From: Lojkania enalia
Lineage: Eukaryota > Ascomycota > Dothideomycetes > Pleosporales
DNA length: 51,037 bases
Reading direction: 5' to 3'
Assembly (NCBI GenBank): GCA_010094045.1
Contig: ML986662.1
Span: 164,881 to 215,917 of the forward strand
Part shown: positions 35,288 through 46,270 of the stretch, piece by piece
Numbering within the stretch: position 1 is the stretch's first letter
Layout: every line of letters starts with the position of its first letter
The notes under the pieces: model-generated
Database searches by the model: none
What the model saw: the letters and a program-made list of their open reading frames with translations, nothing else
Told to the model about the DNA's origin: nothing
Made by a program: the position numbers and the translations under genes

Positions 35288-36015
35288 AAGAAGTTTTAGA
35301 AAGTAGGTAGAGTAGTATATTAATTAATTTTTTTTCTATAAGATATTAGTAATACTTTAATAATTAACGATTCTAGGAACGTATAATAATATATATAGAG
35401 TAGAAGTTATTATTTAGTTAAGGAAGCTTAGTTAATAGCAATCTAGTAATATACTAAAGCTAGTAAATACTTATTACTATATACAACGAAATTATAATAT
35501 TAATAAACTATTATAATAGTAGTTACTAGCTAATATATAAGTTAATTATACTTACTATAAAAACCTTACTTAATATTATATTAATATATAAATATATCTC
35601 TATAGATAACTGTATATATTAGCTTTTACTAATAAATACCTTCTCGAAGAAATTTCGTTATACTAGAACCTATCTATAATAGCCCTAATTCCCTTTTAAA
35701 CTAGTATAAATAGGGACTATTAGCCTATAAGGAGGGGGGTAGAATAATAATGCGAAAAAATTATTCTATAAAAAGTTTTATATATAATTTTATTCTAAAA
35801 CTTTTTACTTATCTTATTCTACCCCTAACTTCGCCCCTTTTCCTATCTGTATATAGTTATATACTCCCTTATACGTAGCTTAGTAGTTTTTCTATATTCT
35901 TTCGTATAAGGCTTATAGATATTAATAGAATTCTTAGGTCCCTAAACTATTATATACTTCTATATACCTCTAAATAGATTTGTATTATGTTCGGACCTAT
36001 TATCTTATCTACGCT

Positions 36016-37755
36016 GTTATAATTATTCTATAAAAACCTCTATATGCTTCTAGTATATATAAGAATTATACTTAGTCTTACTATAGTAGCTATAGTATAT
36101 TTTATACTATCCGCTTATACCTAATTATACTTTAAATTAGTATATTATAACTCGAGTTTCCTTCTTATTATCTTTTTTAGTAATAATTATCTCTTCTTAT
36201 ACTTTTATTGGGGTCTCTTACGCTTAAATCCGCCTTTTTTTTTACTATTTCTATTTTATTGCTACTTAATTCGCTTCTTAAAAGCTGACGATTTTATTAT
36301 ATATTAACCTAATCTAATATATTACTTTTATAGAGCCTTTTTTAAGCTAATTTAGCTTCTTAATAATAGAAGCTAGTAAAGAGCTTATATTCCTTTAAAT
36401 CCGATTATAAATTAATATTAATTAAGCTCCTAGCTCGCGCGTATTATTTAGTATTTTTACTTTCTATAAGATATTATCTTATATTAGCGGTATTAGCGTA
36501 CGAAACTTTATATTAAGCTTTAAAAGTACTACTTCTAGATTAAATAGAATTAGACCAGCTTTTTAAAAGCTTATATAGATATTATCCTTTATAATTAATA
36601 TATTAAAGTAGCTTTAAAGGCTAGAAAGAACTTAAGTTTTATAATATAATTAATATAATTATATACTAAGACTAAGATCTAATTTCTATATATATACTTT
36701 AATAGTAAGAAGCAGCCTATATTTAGTAGCTGTAATAGGTATAATAAATAAACTAGTATATAAAGTAGAATAATACTCTATTCCTCGTAGAGTTTCTAGA
36801 AATTAAGCGAGTTATAACTATTATAGCTATTAAAGATTAGTAGTTAACGCGCGCCTACTATATAATCTCTTATATATCTATATAAGTACTTTAACTATTT
36901 AATATCGAGTTTATTTATTATCTAGCTGTTTTTACTAACTATAATAGCCTAGCTCTTAGGTATATTATCGCCTTCGTACTAGGTAGAGAGATAGTAGTAG
37001 CTAGCAATAATAATAAAGGGTAGGAGCATCTAGCTAGCAGTATTAATCCCCTAAATTACTAAAATCTATTTTTAATTACCTAATTAAATTACCTTTAGCC
37101 GATTATATCTTTCTATACCTATAATAACTAGTTGTAACAAGATAATACCTATTTAAAAGCTAGATTCGTTGAAGTTGTATATATCTTTATCTATAGTACT
37201 ATACTTCTTCTTAATATACTATATAAGTTTAAACTAGCCTTTAATTACCTTAGAATCTTTATATAGAGCTCTCTAGTAATTATAAAGCTAATTTAGGCGT
37301 ATCTTAAACTTAGAAGTATATCTAATAAAGTTCCTAGGTTAATATATACTAATCTAGCCTATACTACGCTTAGTAAGTAAGTTATTAGCTATATTTTATA
37401 TAGTAGTTAAGGTAGGCGTAAATCCTCGTAAATCTAGGTTAAGTATATATTAAATAATAACCTCCTCTTTAGGTTTTATTAGTCTCTTTAAGTTAGGCTT
37501 ACAATTACATTATAAGCGGATTCTAATATATTATTAGTATATAGTTGTTTAAATTGTATTAAATATTGAAGCAGCGCGTCTTTTACTATTTATTTAACCT
37601 CTTTTAGTAGTTAAAAGAGCTAAGTTTACTTAATTCTCGTTTTAGACTATATTCTTATTATTTTATTATTATATTGTTGTTAAAAGCTTAGGTATCGCAT
37701 TTTAGTAATAGAGTAGACCGCTTACTTATATAGGCCGCTCGCTTATAAAGTACAT
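36016..37755 (-). mobile_element. Pogo-like transposon, minus strand, left end truncated
   Basis: The right end is a terminal repeat (in reverse: ATGTACTTTATAAG, then doubled AGCGG motifs) followed by TA (37756-37757). The minus strand from about 37600 to 36120 is a decayed Fot1-type transposase; near 36230-36300 the basic C-terminal tail is visible, and 36440-36950 parallels 10050-10640 of another pogo-like copy. The left terminal repeat is missing; the LTR element begins at about 36015. Confidence 0.7.
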
Positions 37756-37757
37756 TA

Positions 37758-38118
37758 GTATATAATTGCTTTTAGTCTATACTAGACCTACTATAGGCCG
37801 TTATATTTATCTAGTTTTATCCTACTAGGTTTTAAGATTTTAATAAGGCTAGGCTATACTAGATTATATCTTTTTATATATCTTTTTACTCTTCTCTTAT
37901 TTATTATATTAGATTCGAATATATTTGAACTTAAGAGGAGTGTATAAGCTTAGGTTACGTGCCTAATCAGCTATATAGTCCTTAACTAAGCAGTCTTATA
38001 TACTATATATTCCCCCGCTATACCTTAATCGAGAGGTTAAAGGGAACACCACAGCACACTATCAATACATCTATCTATACCACCCTATATAGTCTCTACC
38101 CCCTCCTGCTTACACCCT
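37758..38118. other. Boundary from RIP-rich DNA to the second gene island
   Basis: AT-rich to about 38010, then balanced composition with CA and TG dinucleotides returning. No gene recognised; it is the 3' flank of the PAQR pseudogene. Confidence 0.45.
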
Positions 38119-39320
38119 TTATAAAGTAAATCTATATATATTATCTTGCCCATGTAGGTGATTAAAAGCCCTTAATAGGCCAAATAGATGTGCAATACCC
38201 GCGCAGATAACGAGACAGTGTATAATCTAATAACTAGCGCCCCAGATATCAAACCGTTTTGGATACCACTTTTCGGGTATCTACTTTTCGTTAATACGAG
38301 TCCATATCAACCAAAGCCGACGACCTAGACTAAACGTGAAAATGAAAGTAGACACACACCCTCATCGCGTATAGAGCCCCTCTAGTTAAATTAAATGTCG
38401 CCATGACGGCCATCCAATCTAAACTCATCCTCTAGACCTATATCTCCCACCCAAACCGCACAACACCGTGTATAATTAGGATGATAAACGACAACCCAAG
38501 GCCAGAATATATGAGCGTGTGATAGGGACGGTATTTCGGCCTATGAAAAGCTGTATTGAGTGTTGCGTAGATGCATAGTGTGGAAAGGATGGAGACGAGG
38601 GTGTAGTAAATCTTTTGCAATGAGGGTGTGTAGAAGAAACCATAGTAGATACATGGGATTGTGGATCCCCACATCAGAATCACGATGCTAAGCTAACAAA
38701 AGTATTGAGATTATAGAAAGAATGATACTTTATATAGGGTATCTTACATAATCTAACTGGTTTCCAAGAATGTGTATGCTTTTGCTATGGTTGTGGAAGA
38801 TGTGGAAGCTATAACATTGTGAGATCGTGAGTTCGCGATAATAGCTAAGCTTAAGGTGATTAATGAAAATAATGCTACTTACCTAGCCGATAACAAAAAA
38901 CAAGTAGCAACACCGAAGAAGAAAGTAGAAAAGACGATAATATCTGCTATTGAAGCTGTGACATATCGTAGTTGAAGCGCTTGGTATACCGGGATAGGGA
39001 GTGTGAAGAATAAGAATGAGCTAAAAAGGTGAGATAATATATTAGCTTCCAAGAGTTAGTCTGTATGACTTTTCCAAATGGACTACAATATCTCTTTCGT
39101 ACCAGTTTCGTTGTGGACGTAGGGTATAGTTCGGATAGAGCGCTTAAATGAATTGGAAATTGGTCTGCATGAGAGAATATTAGATATTTCCAATGCAGAT
39201 ATATTAACCTACCTATATCCAGACAAGATATATTCATTGTCCCTTTATAAGTTAGCTAAAGGGACGATTGGGGACAACTTGAACCCACTGGTACCAATCA
39301 GCTGTAGCGAATGTTAACAT
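38119..39320 (-). pseudogene. PAQR (adiponectin receptor/hemolysin III, Izh-like) gene with three stops
   Basis: Seven exons fit without frameshift: 39320-39289, 39242-39213, 39164-39103, 39045-38883, 38808-38748, 38692-38360, 38280-38119 (843 nt, 281 codons). The predicted protein follows the PAQR plan: DNEYILSGYRP, YVHNET, then helices with ADIIVFSTFFFG, SFHIFHNHS, LDYLSIVILMWGS..P.IYY, and a C-terminal IIH..VICAGIAHLFGLL. PAQR proteins are seven-helix membrane proteins with a His/Asp zinc site; yeast Izh members act in zinc and lipid homeostasis. Stops: TAG at 38440-38438 and 38434-38432 (GWEI-x-V-x-RMSL, where Gln is common), and TAG at 38229-38227 preceded by TAT where the zinc-ligand His is expected (SHQ). 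All four changes are C to T in CpA. The 5' five exons are undamaged. The short first exon is the least certain. Confidence 0.85.
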
Positions 39321-40102
39321 AATCGGGAGATATTCAAGAGCTTGTTCGAAACCTTTACTTACGTATCTAATTCCACTCTAATAGAGACACGCTGTAAAGC
39401 TCCTACTTCTCTAGAGTGGTTCACACGGCCTTGAAGCCTGTAAGTCGCTAATAATCTGACGAACATGGGCAACCTACAGTTGCCGAAAACTTTCTTTGGC
39501 GAGATTGAGACATCATCAAGTCCCAAACTGTCCAACACAATATCTGTGTAAAGAAACTACTTTTCTTTGCAAAAGATCCTGTGAATATGCGGGAAAAGGC
39601 TGGATGAGAGTGCTAGATGAGAATACTGGATGAGAAATCTAGTGCAGAAAGCTAGTGCGGAAAACGGAAGGTGGTATACGACCCAACATTTACTTCAATT
39701 ATAACCATTGGGTTAACCCATAGGATTGATAAAAGATCTTACACATAACAAAGACAAGATAAGTTTTGTGTTCCAACCGAATTTCGATCTGCTTACGAAG
39801 GCTGGGTCTAGCCCGGTCTGCTACCTTACCCTCCAATCAGCTCTGCCAATCTCTACGGGATACAGCCCAGGAGCAAATTTGCCAAATCAGCCCCCACACG
39901 GGATATTATAATACAAGTGGTAAGTCTTAAAGTTATATTCGGATATTGACCATCTTAGTATAGTCTAGAGCAGTCCTTTATTAGAGCACTTCCGTATTTG
40001 ATGTGGATTAACGCTGTAGCTTTCACGGACTGCTCATTCATTATACAAATTAGAAGGATCCTATAAGGGATTCTGCAAAAGTAAAATGCAATCCGCGGAG
40101 TA
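39321..40102. promoter_or_regulatory. Divergent intergenic region of the second island
   Basis: Lies between the PAQR start and the membrane-protein start; both are transcribed outward. Holds a 13-14-bp minisatellite (39599-39665). Open frames at 39726-39911 (+) and 39955-40341 (-, antisense to the pseudogene) have no recognisable content. An unassigned first exon of the membrane protein could be here. Confidence 0.4.
39599..39665. repeat. Degenerate 13-14-bp minisatellite
   Basis: Five units in a row: GCTGGATGAGAGT, GCTAGATGAGAATA, CTGGATGAGAAAT, CTAGTGCAGAAAG, CTAGTGCGGAAAAC. Unlike the surrounding transposons it is not AT-saturated. Confidence 0.75.
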
Positions 40103-42082
40103 TTGGAGAAGTTAGGGGATGTCGGATTGTCTACTGTGCCGCAGCTCGGACTGTTAGTTTTAATTACTATAGGGCCGTTCTCTATACGTTCTAACCAGCC
40201 GACCCCCGACGATTCGGGCTTTCTTCCCTTCTCAATATTTTCATCAATAAAAGGTATTGTAGACACTGTCGGCTTCGTACAAGAGGACAACAAGCGGGAT
40301 ACCGTTTCATTGGTAGTAAGTTGCCTCGTTACTCTCAGCATCTGTGTATATTCAGCAGTCCATCTAAATATTCCACCGAAACACGAACCTTACATATAGA
40401 CACTATGGAGGGAGTTTAAGTAGTATATGATTGGACTCTTCGCTCCTAAACTTATTCTTTATACGGCCTGGAGATAACGTGCGTCTACTAAACAGTTATG
40501 TAATGAAATTAAGAGCTATGATCTTCGCGAGGCGAATAGAGGTCCTCCGGGGAAGTAAGAGTTTACCATAAAGGTATGCGCTTATTGTCTCTTACACTCA
40601 TAACTGTCAGATAACTCCCTTAATACTTCGTATTAAGCTTAAGAGAAATTATGGCATTTCTAGTGTAGGAAATTATCTTTGGCTTGAATTAGTATGGTAG
40701 CCCCTCAGCTGGGAACATATATGCAGTGATAAAATGCTACAACAGATACTTATGGGAAATAGGCTGCCCCTGTTTCCGAATCATACCTGCCCTCTATAGA
40801 GAAAACAAGGCACGCATGGACACTTAAGCACGGCTTCTATGCAACGATGGGCGGTTTTGCTATTGATCTGGACTACTCGGATGCCGCTTACGCCAATCTG
40901 TTTGGAAAGCATAAAAGACTAACACTGACCGCGAAGGGGGTCTCTCTATTGGGAAAATGCGGCCGCCTTCCCAACATCTCAGCGGAAGACGTTAGGGACA
41001 AGAACAAGATGGACTCATTAGCTAAAGGGCTAGTATGTCTACAAGCTGGCTGGATAATCGTTCAAGTTATCAGTCGGCAAGTCACCAATCTCCTAATAAC
41101 ACTTCTTAAAGTTTATACTGTTGCCTATGTCGCATATGCATGGCTTATGTATATCATCTAGTAGCACAAACCACGCCAGGTGGAATCTCCAACCATACTA
41201 AGCGGGGAATGGGTGTTGCCTCTATTAGCGTACATGTTCTCAGCAAGTCGCATCAGTAGTCAATCTCCTCCAGGGATATTCGGCAAACTCACCAATCCAA
41301 TAGTAGAGATGAAACAGCTTATATACTTCGAGGAGCAGAATGCGGAAATTAATCACGATGAAATAGCTCCAACTCAGTCTTCGGACCCACTCCGCTCTTT
41401 CGCACCCAACACTATATTAAGGGCGGGCTTTCAACCCCGCGCACTCATCAATACTTCAAACCAAAATCACGAGGCCAAATCACCCTATAAAGAAAATGAG
41501 TGGACTTCAGAACGTCGAAGGCTGGCGGAAGTCACAGTTTCAATATATCCAGCGATTCGCACCCAGTTCAAGCTATATAATAGTTAGGAATCAACGTCCT
41601 CGTCTGCAGATTACTTCATTCTATATGCTACTGAGCTCGTTTAACTACACTCCCTGAACTAGCCCAATGCAGGTCTCTTACGGCGTACCCAGTCTCTCAT
41701 ACTAGGCATGGTCCTTTAGGGAGCTTCCATGGTATATAGTGGAATCCATATCTCGGCTTGGGATTATTTCTTCCCAACTGATGCAGAATACCTATTATGG
41801 CGGCTAAGTTCGGTGTGGGTAACATTCTGTGCTGCATTCTGGTTAATGACAAACTTTTTAGCCCACGTTTAGCCTTCTATTGACCGTACTTAGGTTGCTT
41901 TTAATGAACGAAGGCTAAGTTGGTTTAATTCTGGGGTTATAATATTTCTGTGTATTATGTGTGGAGTGAGCTTTATTGCTAGTCGAGCATTTCTAGTAGT
42001 TGAGGCGTTTATAAGTATCCGTAAGGTACCTAAGAAGGTATACAATACGCCGAGCTGGACGCAGGTGTTTCCGCATCTCTAG
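40103..42082 (+). pseudogene. Fungal multi-pass membrane protein gene with about 11 in-frame stops
   Basis: I recognise this only as a common uncharacterised fungal integral-membrane family. Readable blocks: an N-terminal hydrophobic stretch (LGLLVLITIG), TVGFVQEDNKRDT followed by a helix, LHLN-type HLNIPPKHE, LFAPKLILYTAWR, WTLKHGFYATMGGFAID, RLTLTAKGV, DKNKMDSLAKGLVCLQAGW, LLAYMFSASRISS, LGMVL.GASMVYSGIHISAW, and a C-terminal PSWTQVFPHL ending at TAG 42080. From 40763 to 42082 one frame is kept without any indel, yet it holds stops at 41159, 41162, 41585, 41642, 41660, 41717, 41870 and 41891; three more are at 40397, about 40439 and about 40493. All are TAG or TAA at expected Gln or Trp positions, for example the Trp-Trp pair at 41159-41164. 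An intron begins GTAAGA at 40555; its acceptor is unclear (40610 or about 40762). The start codon is uncertain. Confidence 0.8.
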
Positions 42083-42390
42083 ATATATTAATTATAGTAT
42101 TAATCTAATATTTTAAATAGCTTTTATTCTAAAGAAAGTAGGAACTACTAAATATTATTACTACTATTATTATAAGAGACTATACTAAAGCAACTAAGAG
42201 CTTTAATAGTAGCTCTATATACTTATAGCTTTGCAGCTTAAAAGACGTATCTTAGTTAAGCGTATAAAAGATCCCCTATATATATAGGCTATATTCTAGT
42301 ATATAACTATTTTCTCCTTTCTATTACTTTTATATTAGAGCCTAAAAATATAAATTTAACTATTATAACCTCTACTATTCTATAATATTT
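42083..42390. other. AT-rich sequence next to the pseudogene stop
   Basis: RIP-like composition begins directly at the stop codon. No domain or repeat boundary is legible. Confidence 0.4.
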
Positions 42391-42750
42391 ATTATAAATA
42401 TTTACGTATAGTTAGTTAATTATACTTAAATAGTACGCTCTATTACTATATATTATATAAAAATATTAGTATTTTATATAAAAAATTGAAATATTTATAT
42501 TATATAATTTTTTATAAAAGTTAGATCTATACTATTAAATAGATTAGCTAGATTAGTAAAACCTTCCTCTATTATAGATATATTAAGTTAGTTATATTCT
42601 AGCTGGTAATTAGTTACTATTACTAGTAGCTAGTTCGGGTATTATAGTAGGGATAATATAGGTATAGAAGTATCGTAGTATTACTATAATAGTACCCTCT
42701 TTTTAATTTTAAGCTTCTATATATTAAATTTTTATATTATATTTAACGTA
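42391..42750 (-). repeat. LTR-like repeat copy 1 of the 46-48 kb gypsy family
   Basis: Matches 45903-46270 in the same direction, with shared tracks such as AGTAAAACCTTCCTCTATTA and AGGTATAGA(A/G)GTATCG(T/C)(A/G)GTA. Likely a solo or truncated LTR. The strand follows the pol direction of the partner element and is inferred. Confidence 0.6.
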
Positions 42751-42789
42751 TTCTACTATTAAACCGGCTACTATTTCTTAGCGTTATAA

Positions 42790-43259
42790 ATACTATATAA
42801 GAACTATAATAAATTTACAATATAACCTTCTATTAACTTAATAAGAAGATAGAATTAAGCTTACCTTATAGGCGTATAAATTAGGCTAATTTAAGAGTAT
42901 ATAACGCGCTGCTATAACTTTAAATATATAATATTAACAACTTTCTACTCGATATTATAAAATCGGGTTTCGCCTTTATATACAACCAAATTACTAGAAG
43001 TTTATAGTAACTAAAGAATAAATAATCGTACAATATATTCTTAATTATAATTCGCGAGGATTTACACTCTAATAATATAAGGTAGTAGATATAGTAGATA
43101 AACTATTAGACTTATATAGTAGAATACCTATAAGAAAGAATTAGTCTAAATAATTTATAGCGTATAGAAATAAGTTTAAAATAGCTTTTAATTAAATAAA
43201 GGATTATTAAAGAATAAAATAAGAAAATCTAAAGATTATTAATATATAGTTTAAACTTA
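42790..43259 (+). mobile_element. Pogo-like transposase N-terminal remnant
   Basis: Plus-strand translation gives the helix-turn-helix and CENP-B-type DNA-binding region of a pogo/Fot1 transposase with Gln and Trp codons lost: AYKLG.FKSI, then YQQLS, IVQYILNYNSRGFT, VVDIVDKLL and N.SK.FIAYRNKFK. It breaks off at the terminal repeat of the next element (43260), which appears inserted into it. Confidence 0.7.
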
Positions 43260-45095
43260 AGGTACTCTATAAGTAAGCAGCTACTATAAGTAAGCAGCTA
43301 TTCTACTACCTATACTAGGCTTTATACGCGACTCCCTTAATAATACTATAGTATATTAATTAGATATTCTAGTAGAGGATTATTAAGTTCTTTTTTCGCC
43401 TGATTAGCAGGTATAAATATTATAGCCAGCTATTTTACAGCGTACGTAGTACTATATATACTATATACTACTTAGTATTAATAGCTCCTACCGACGCCTT
43501 TTACCTCCTACTATACTAGTAGCAGCCTTTTTAAGTCCCTATTTAATTAATAGAGTACCTTCTTTCTATATACGTTTCTTTTAACGCCTCCTACGCTTTA
43601 TAAGATCCTTTATAGCCTGCTCTAGAGTAGCTATTCAACTTTATTATAAGGTATTAAGGTAATCTATTTTTTAATAGCCTTTATAGAGCTGCTCTACTAT
43701 CTTAAGTAGAGTAGAAGATAATAAATTCTAATAGCTTTAAATATAATTATAGAGCAGCTACTTCTATATATTAAATTTATAAGGATTATAGGATATCTTA
43801 ACCTTCTAGATAGTTATAATTTCTAGCTCTAGTATAGGTATTTAAAGTTTAATATCTAGTTATAAGAGGACTATATCTAGTTTAAATAGAACTAGACCTA
43901 TAGCTTAGAAGCCTATATAGATATTATCCTTTATAATCGCTTTTTTAAAGGCTGTTCTAAAGGCTAGTAGAAAAGATAGTTTATTAATATAGTTAATATA
44001 GTAATAAATTAGCTAGCTAACCTCAGTTTTACATACGCGCTTTAATAGTAAGAAGTAGCTAATATTAAGAGGTTGTAGGATATATAAGGTATATATAGGT
44101 ATATAGAGAGCTATAATCCTATTCTACTTATAGAGAAATAGGAATTTAATAGAGTAGTAGTTCTTATAGCTATTAAATATAAGTAGCTACTATTTATTAA
44201 TTAAACGACCTTTTATATATAAATTAAAGTGCTTTATTTACTTAATTCTATACTTATTTATTATCTATCTATTTTTACTAATACTAATTACTTAATCTTT
44301 TAGTAGATCCTTATTATATTAGGTTGTCTAATAATATTTTACCTTAAAGATAATATATAGTAGAATTATCTAGCTAGCTATACTAACTCCTTAAATAATT
44401 ATAACCTATTCTTAATTACCTAGCTATATAGCTTTTAGCCTATTATATTATTCTATACTTATAATAACCATATAGCTAGTTATTACCCCTATCTAAAAGC
44501 CTATTTTATTAAAATTAAAGATATTTTTAAATATAATCTTATATTTTTTAACTATAGCTTTAACTAGATTAAACTACTTAACTATAATATCTAAATCTTT
44601 ATATTTCGCTTATCGGTAATTATATAGTTAGTTAAGGCGGGTTTTAATTAAGGGCGTATATATAATAAAGTTAGATAGCTAGTTTTAACTAACTTAACTA
44701 GCCTAACGCTTAGCTAGTAGTATATTAGCTATATTATAAATAGTAGCTAGAGTTAGTAAAAACCCGTTCGAATCTAGTTTAAAGATAAAGTCTATAATTA
44801 CCTCTTCTTCTAGTTTAATAAGCCTTTTCGAATTAGCTTTAGTACTACTTTATATAGGTATTCCTACTAGTTAACAGTATAGCGTAGTTTAGAAGATACT
44901 ATATATTAAAGACGCGCTTTTTTCTAATAGTTTTATATTGCGCTTAATAGCTTAAATTATAAGGTTTATTTAAGCCTTATTTAAAGGCTTTATTATATTA
45001 GGTTTTTAAGGTATTGCAATTTAAAGTTAATAGATAGTAGGATTAATAATAGAGGAACCGTTTACTTATAGTAGCTACTTACTTATAGAGTATAT
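43260..45095 (-). mobile_element. Fot1/pogo-like DNA transposon, copy 2 (1836 bp)
   Basis: Inverted-orientation copy of 7317-9152 with exactly the same length. The ends carry the doubled TATAAGTAAGCAGCTAC-type motif, with TA flanks at 43258-43259 and 45096-45097. The minus strand encodes the same decayed Fot1-type transposase. Equal length with many transitions suggests divergence by RIP without indels. Confidence 0.85.
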
Positions 45096-45130
45096 TATAT
45101 AAAATACAATTATAAAATATAATATATATA

Positions 45131-45902
45131 ACGTAGTTTATAAGTAAGCTATTACCCTAGTAAGATTTGAACGACTTAATTACAATAATTATTAACTACG
45201 TATATATATACTATAAGAAGTAATAGTCTATTAGATTATTTAATACCTATACTATTAATTTAGTACGTTTAAGTATTATAGCTAGGCTATTTATAGCGCC
45301 TACAGCTCTATTAAAGCTAGCTACTCTCTTACAGCTAAGTACTTTAATTATAAATTTCCTTATTAATTTACCCCTTAATATTACTTTGATTAATTATATC
45401 CTTACCTACAACTTTTATTAGAATCCCCTACTTCTATAATCGCTTTCTTTTCTATTATTTTTACTTTATTACTATCTTATTTACTTACTTAAAGCTCTTA
45501 ATTTAATTAGCTATTAGCACGATCGAATGTATTATTATTATAGTACCTTTTTAAAGCTAATTAAAGGCTGTAATAATTAATATAGATAATAAGTCTTAAT
45601 ATTACTAAATCCTACTACGAATTATTATTAACTAAGCCTCTAGTTCACGTATATTACTAGGTATTTTAGCCTTTTAGAGGGTATTCTCTAATATAAGTAG
45701 TATTAGTATACGTAACTTAGTATTAAGCTTTAATAGTATCGCTTCTAAATTATATAGTACTATTCTAGCACCTTAAAAGCTTGTACAGATATTAGCTTCT
45801 ATAATTAATTAATTATAGGCTGCTTTAAAAGCTAGAAGAAAGGTAGTCTTATTAATATAGTTAATATAATCGTATACTAAGGCTAAGATCTTAATACTAT
45901 AT
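45131..45902. mobile_element. Short TIR element, truncated copy
   Basis: Third copy of the 20918-22064 family. The left terminal repeat begins ACGTAGTTTATAAG after TA (45129-45130). Homology stops at about 45902, at the LTR-like repeat that follows, so the right third is missing. Confidence 0.75.
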
Positions 45903-46270
45903 TATTATAGACGCTTATATATAGTTAGTTAATTATACTTTAAGTAGTTAACTCTATTACTATATACTATATATAAATATTAAAATATTATATAAAGAAT
46001 AGAGATATCTATATTATATAGGTTTTTATAGAGGCTAGGTCTGTACTATTATATAGGCTAGCTGGGTTAGTAAAACCTTCCTCTATTATAGTTATAATAT
46101 GTTAGTTATATTCTAGCTAGCAGCTAATAACTATTACTAGTAGCTAGTTTAGGTATTATAGTAAGAGTAGTATAGGTATAGAGGTATCGCGGTATTACTA
46201 TAATAGTAACCCCCTCTTAATTATAAGCTTTTATAAGTTAGATCTTTATATTATATTTAAGTTATTTATA
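45903..46270 (-). repeat. LTR-like repeat copy 2
   Basis: Partner of 42391-42750. It lies at the 3' side of the minus-strand gypsy pol at 46271-48741, so it is probably that element's 3' LTR. Confidence 0.6.

Larger units (their letters stand above)
31815..36015 (-). mobile_element. LTR retroelement, minus strand, with gag-like interior
   Basis: Reverse-complement counterpart of 48742-51037. The LTR-like part is 35159-36015 (about 857 bp); the internal part runs down through about 32620-33100 (matching 49620-50100) to about 31840-31960 (matching 50770-50890). A TIR element (33107-34258) sits near the LTR's inner end, and the assembly gap and false duplication (34388-35287) fall inside it. 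The interior is in gag position but too mutated to translate. The lower boundary near 31815 is approximate. Confidence 0.65.

Noticed and set aside
39955..40341. 128-codon minus-strand open frame
   Set aside because: Antisense to the readable membrane-protein frame; no domain content.
38438..42082. Possible reassignment or readthrough of TAG, because most stops in broken genes are TAG
   Set aside because: TAG terminates the intact thioesterase-like gene, TAA also appears at Gln sites, and both codons are simple RIP products of CAG, CAA and TGG.
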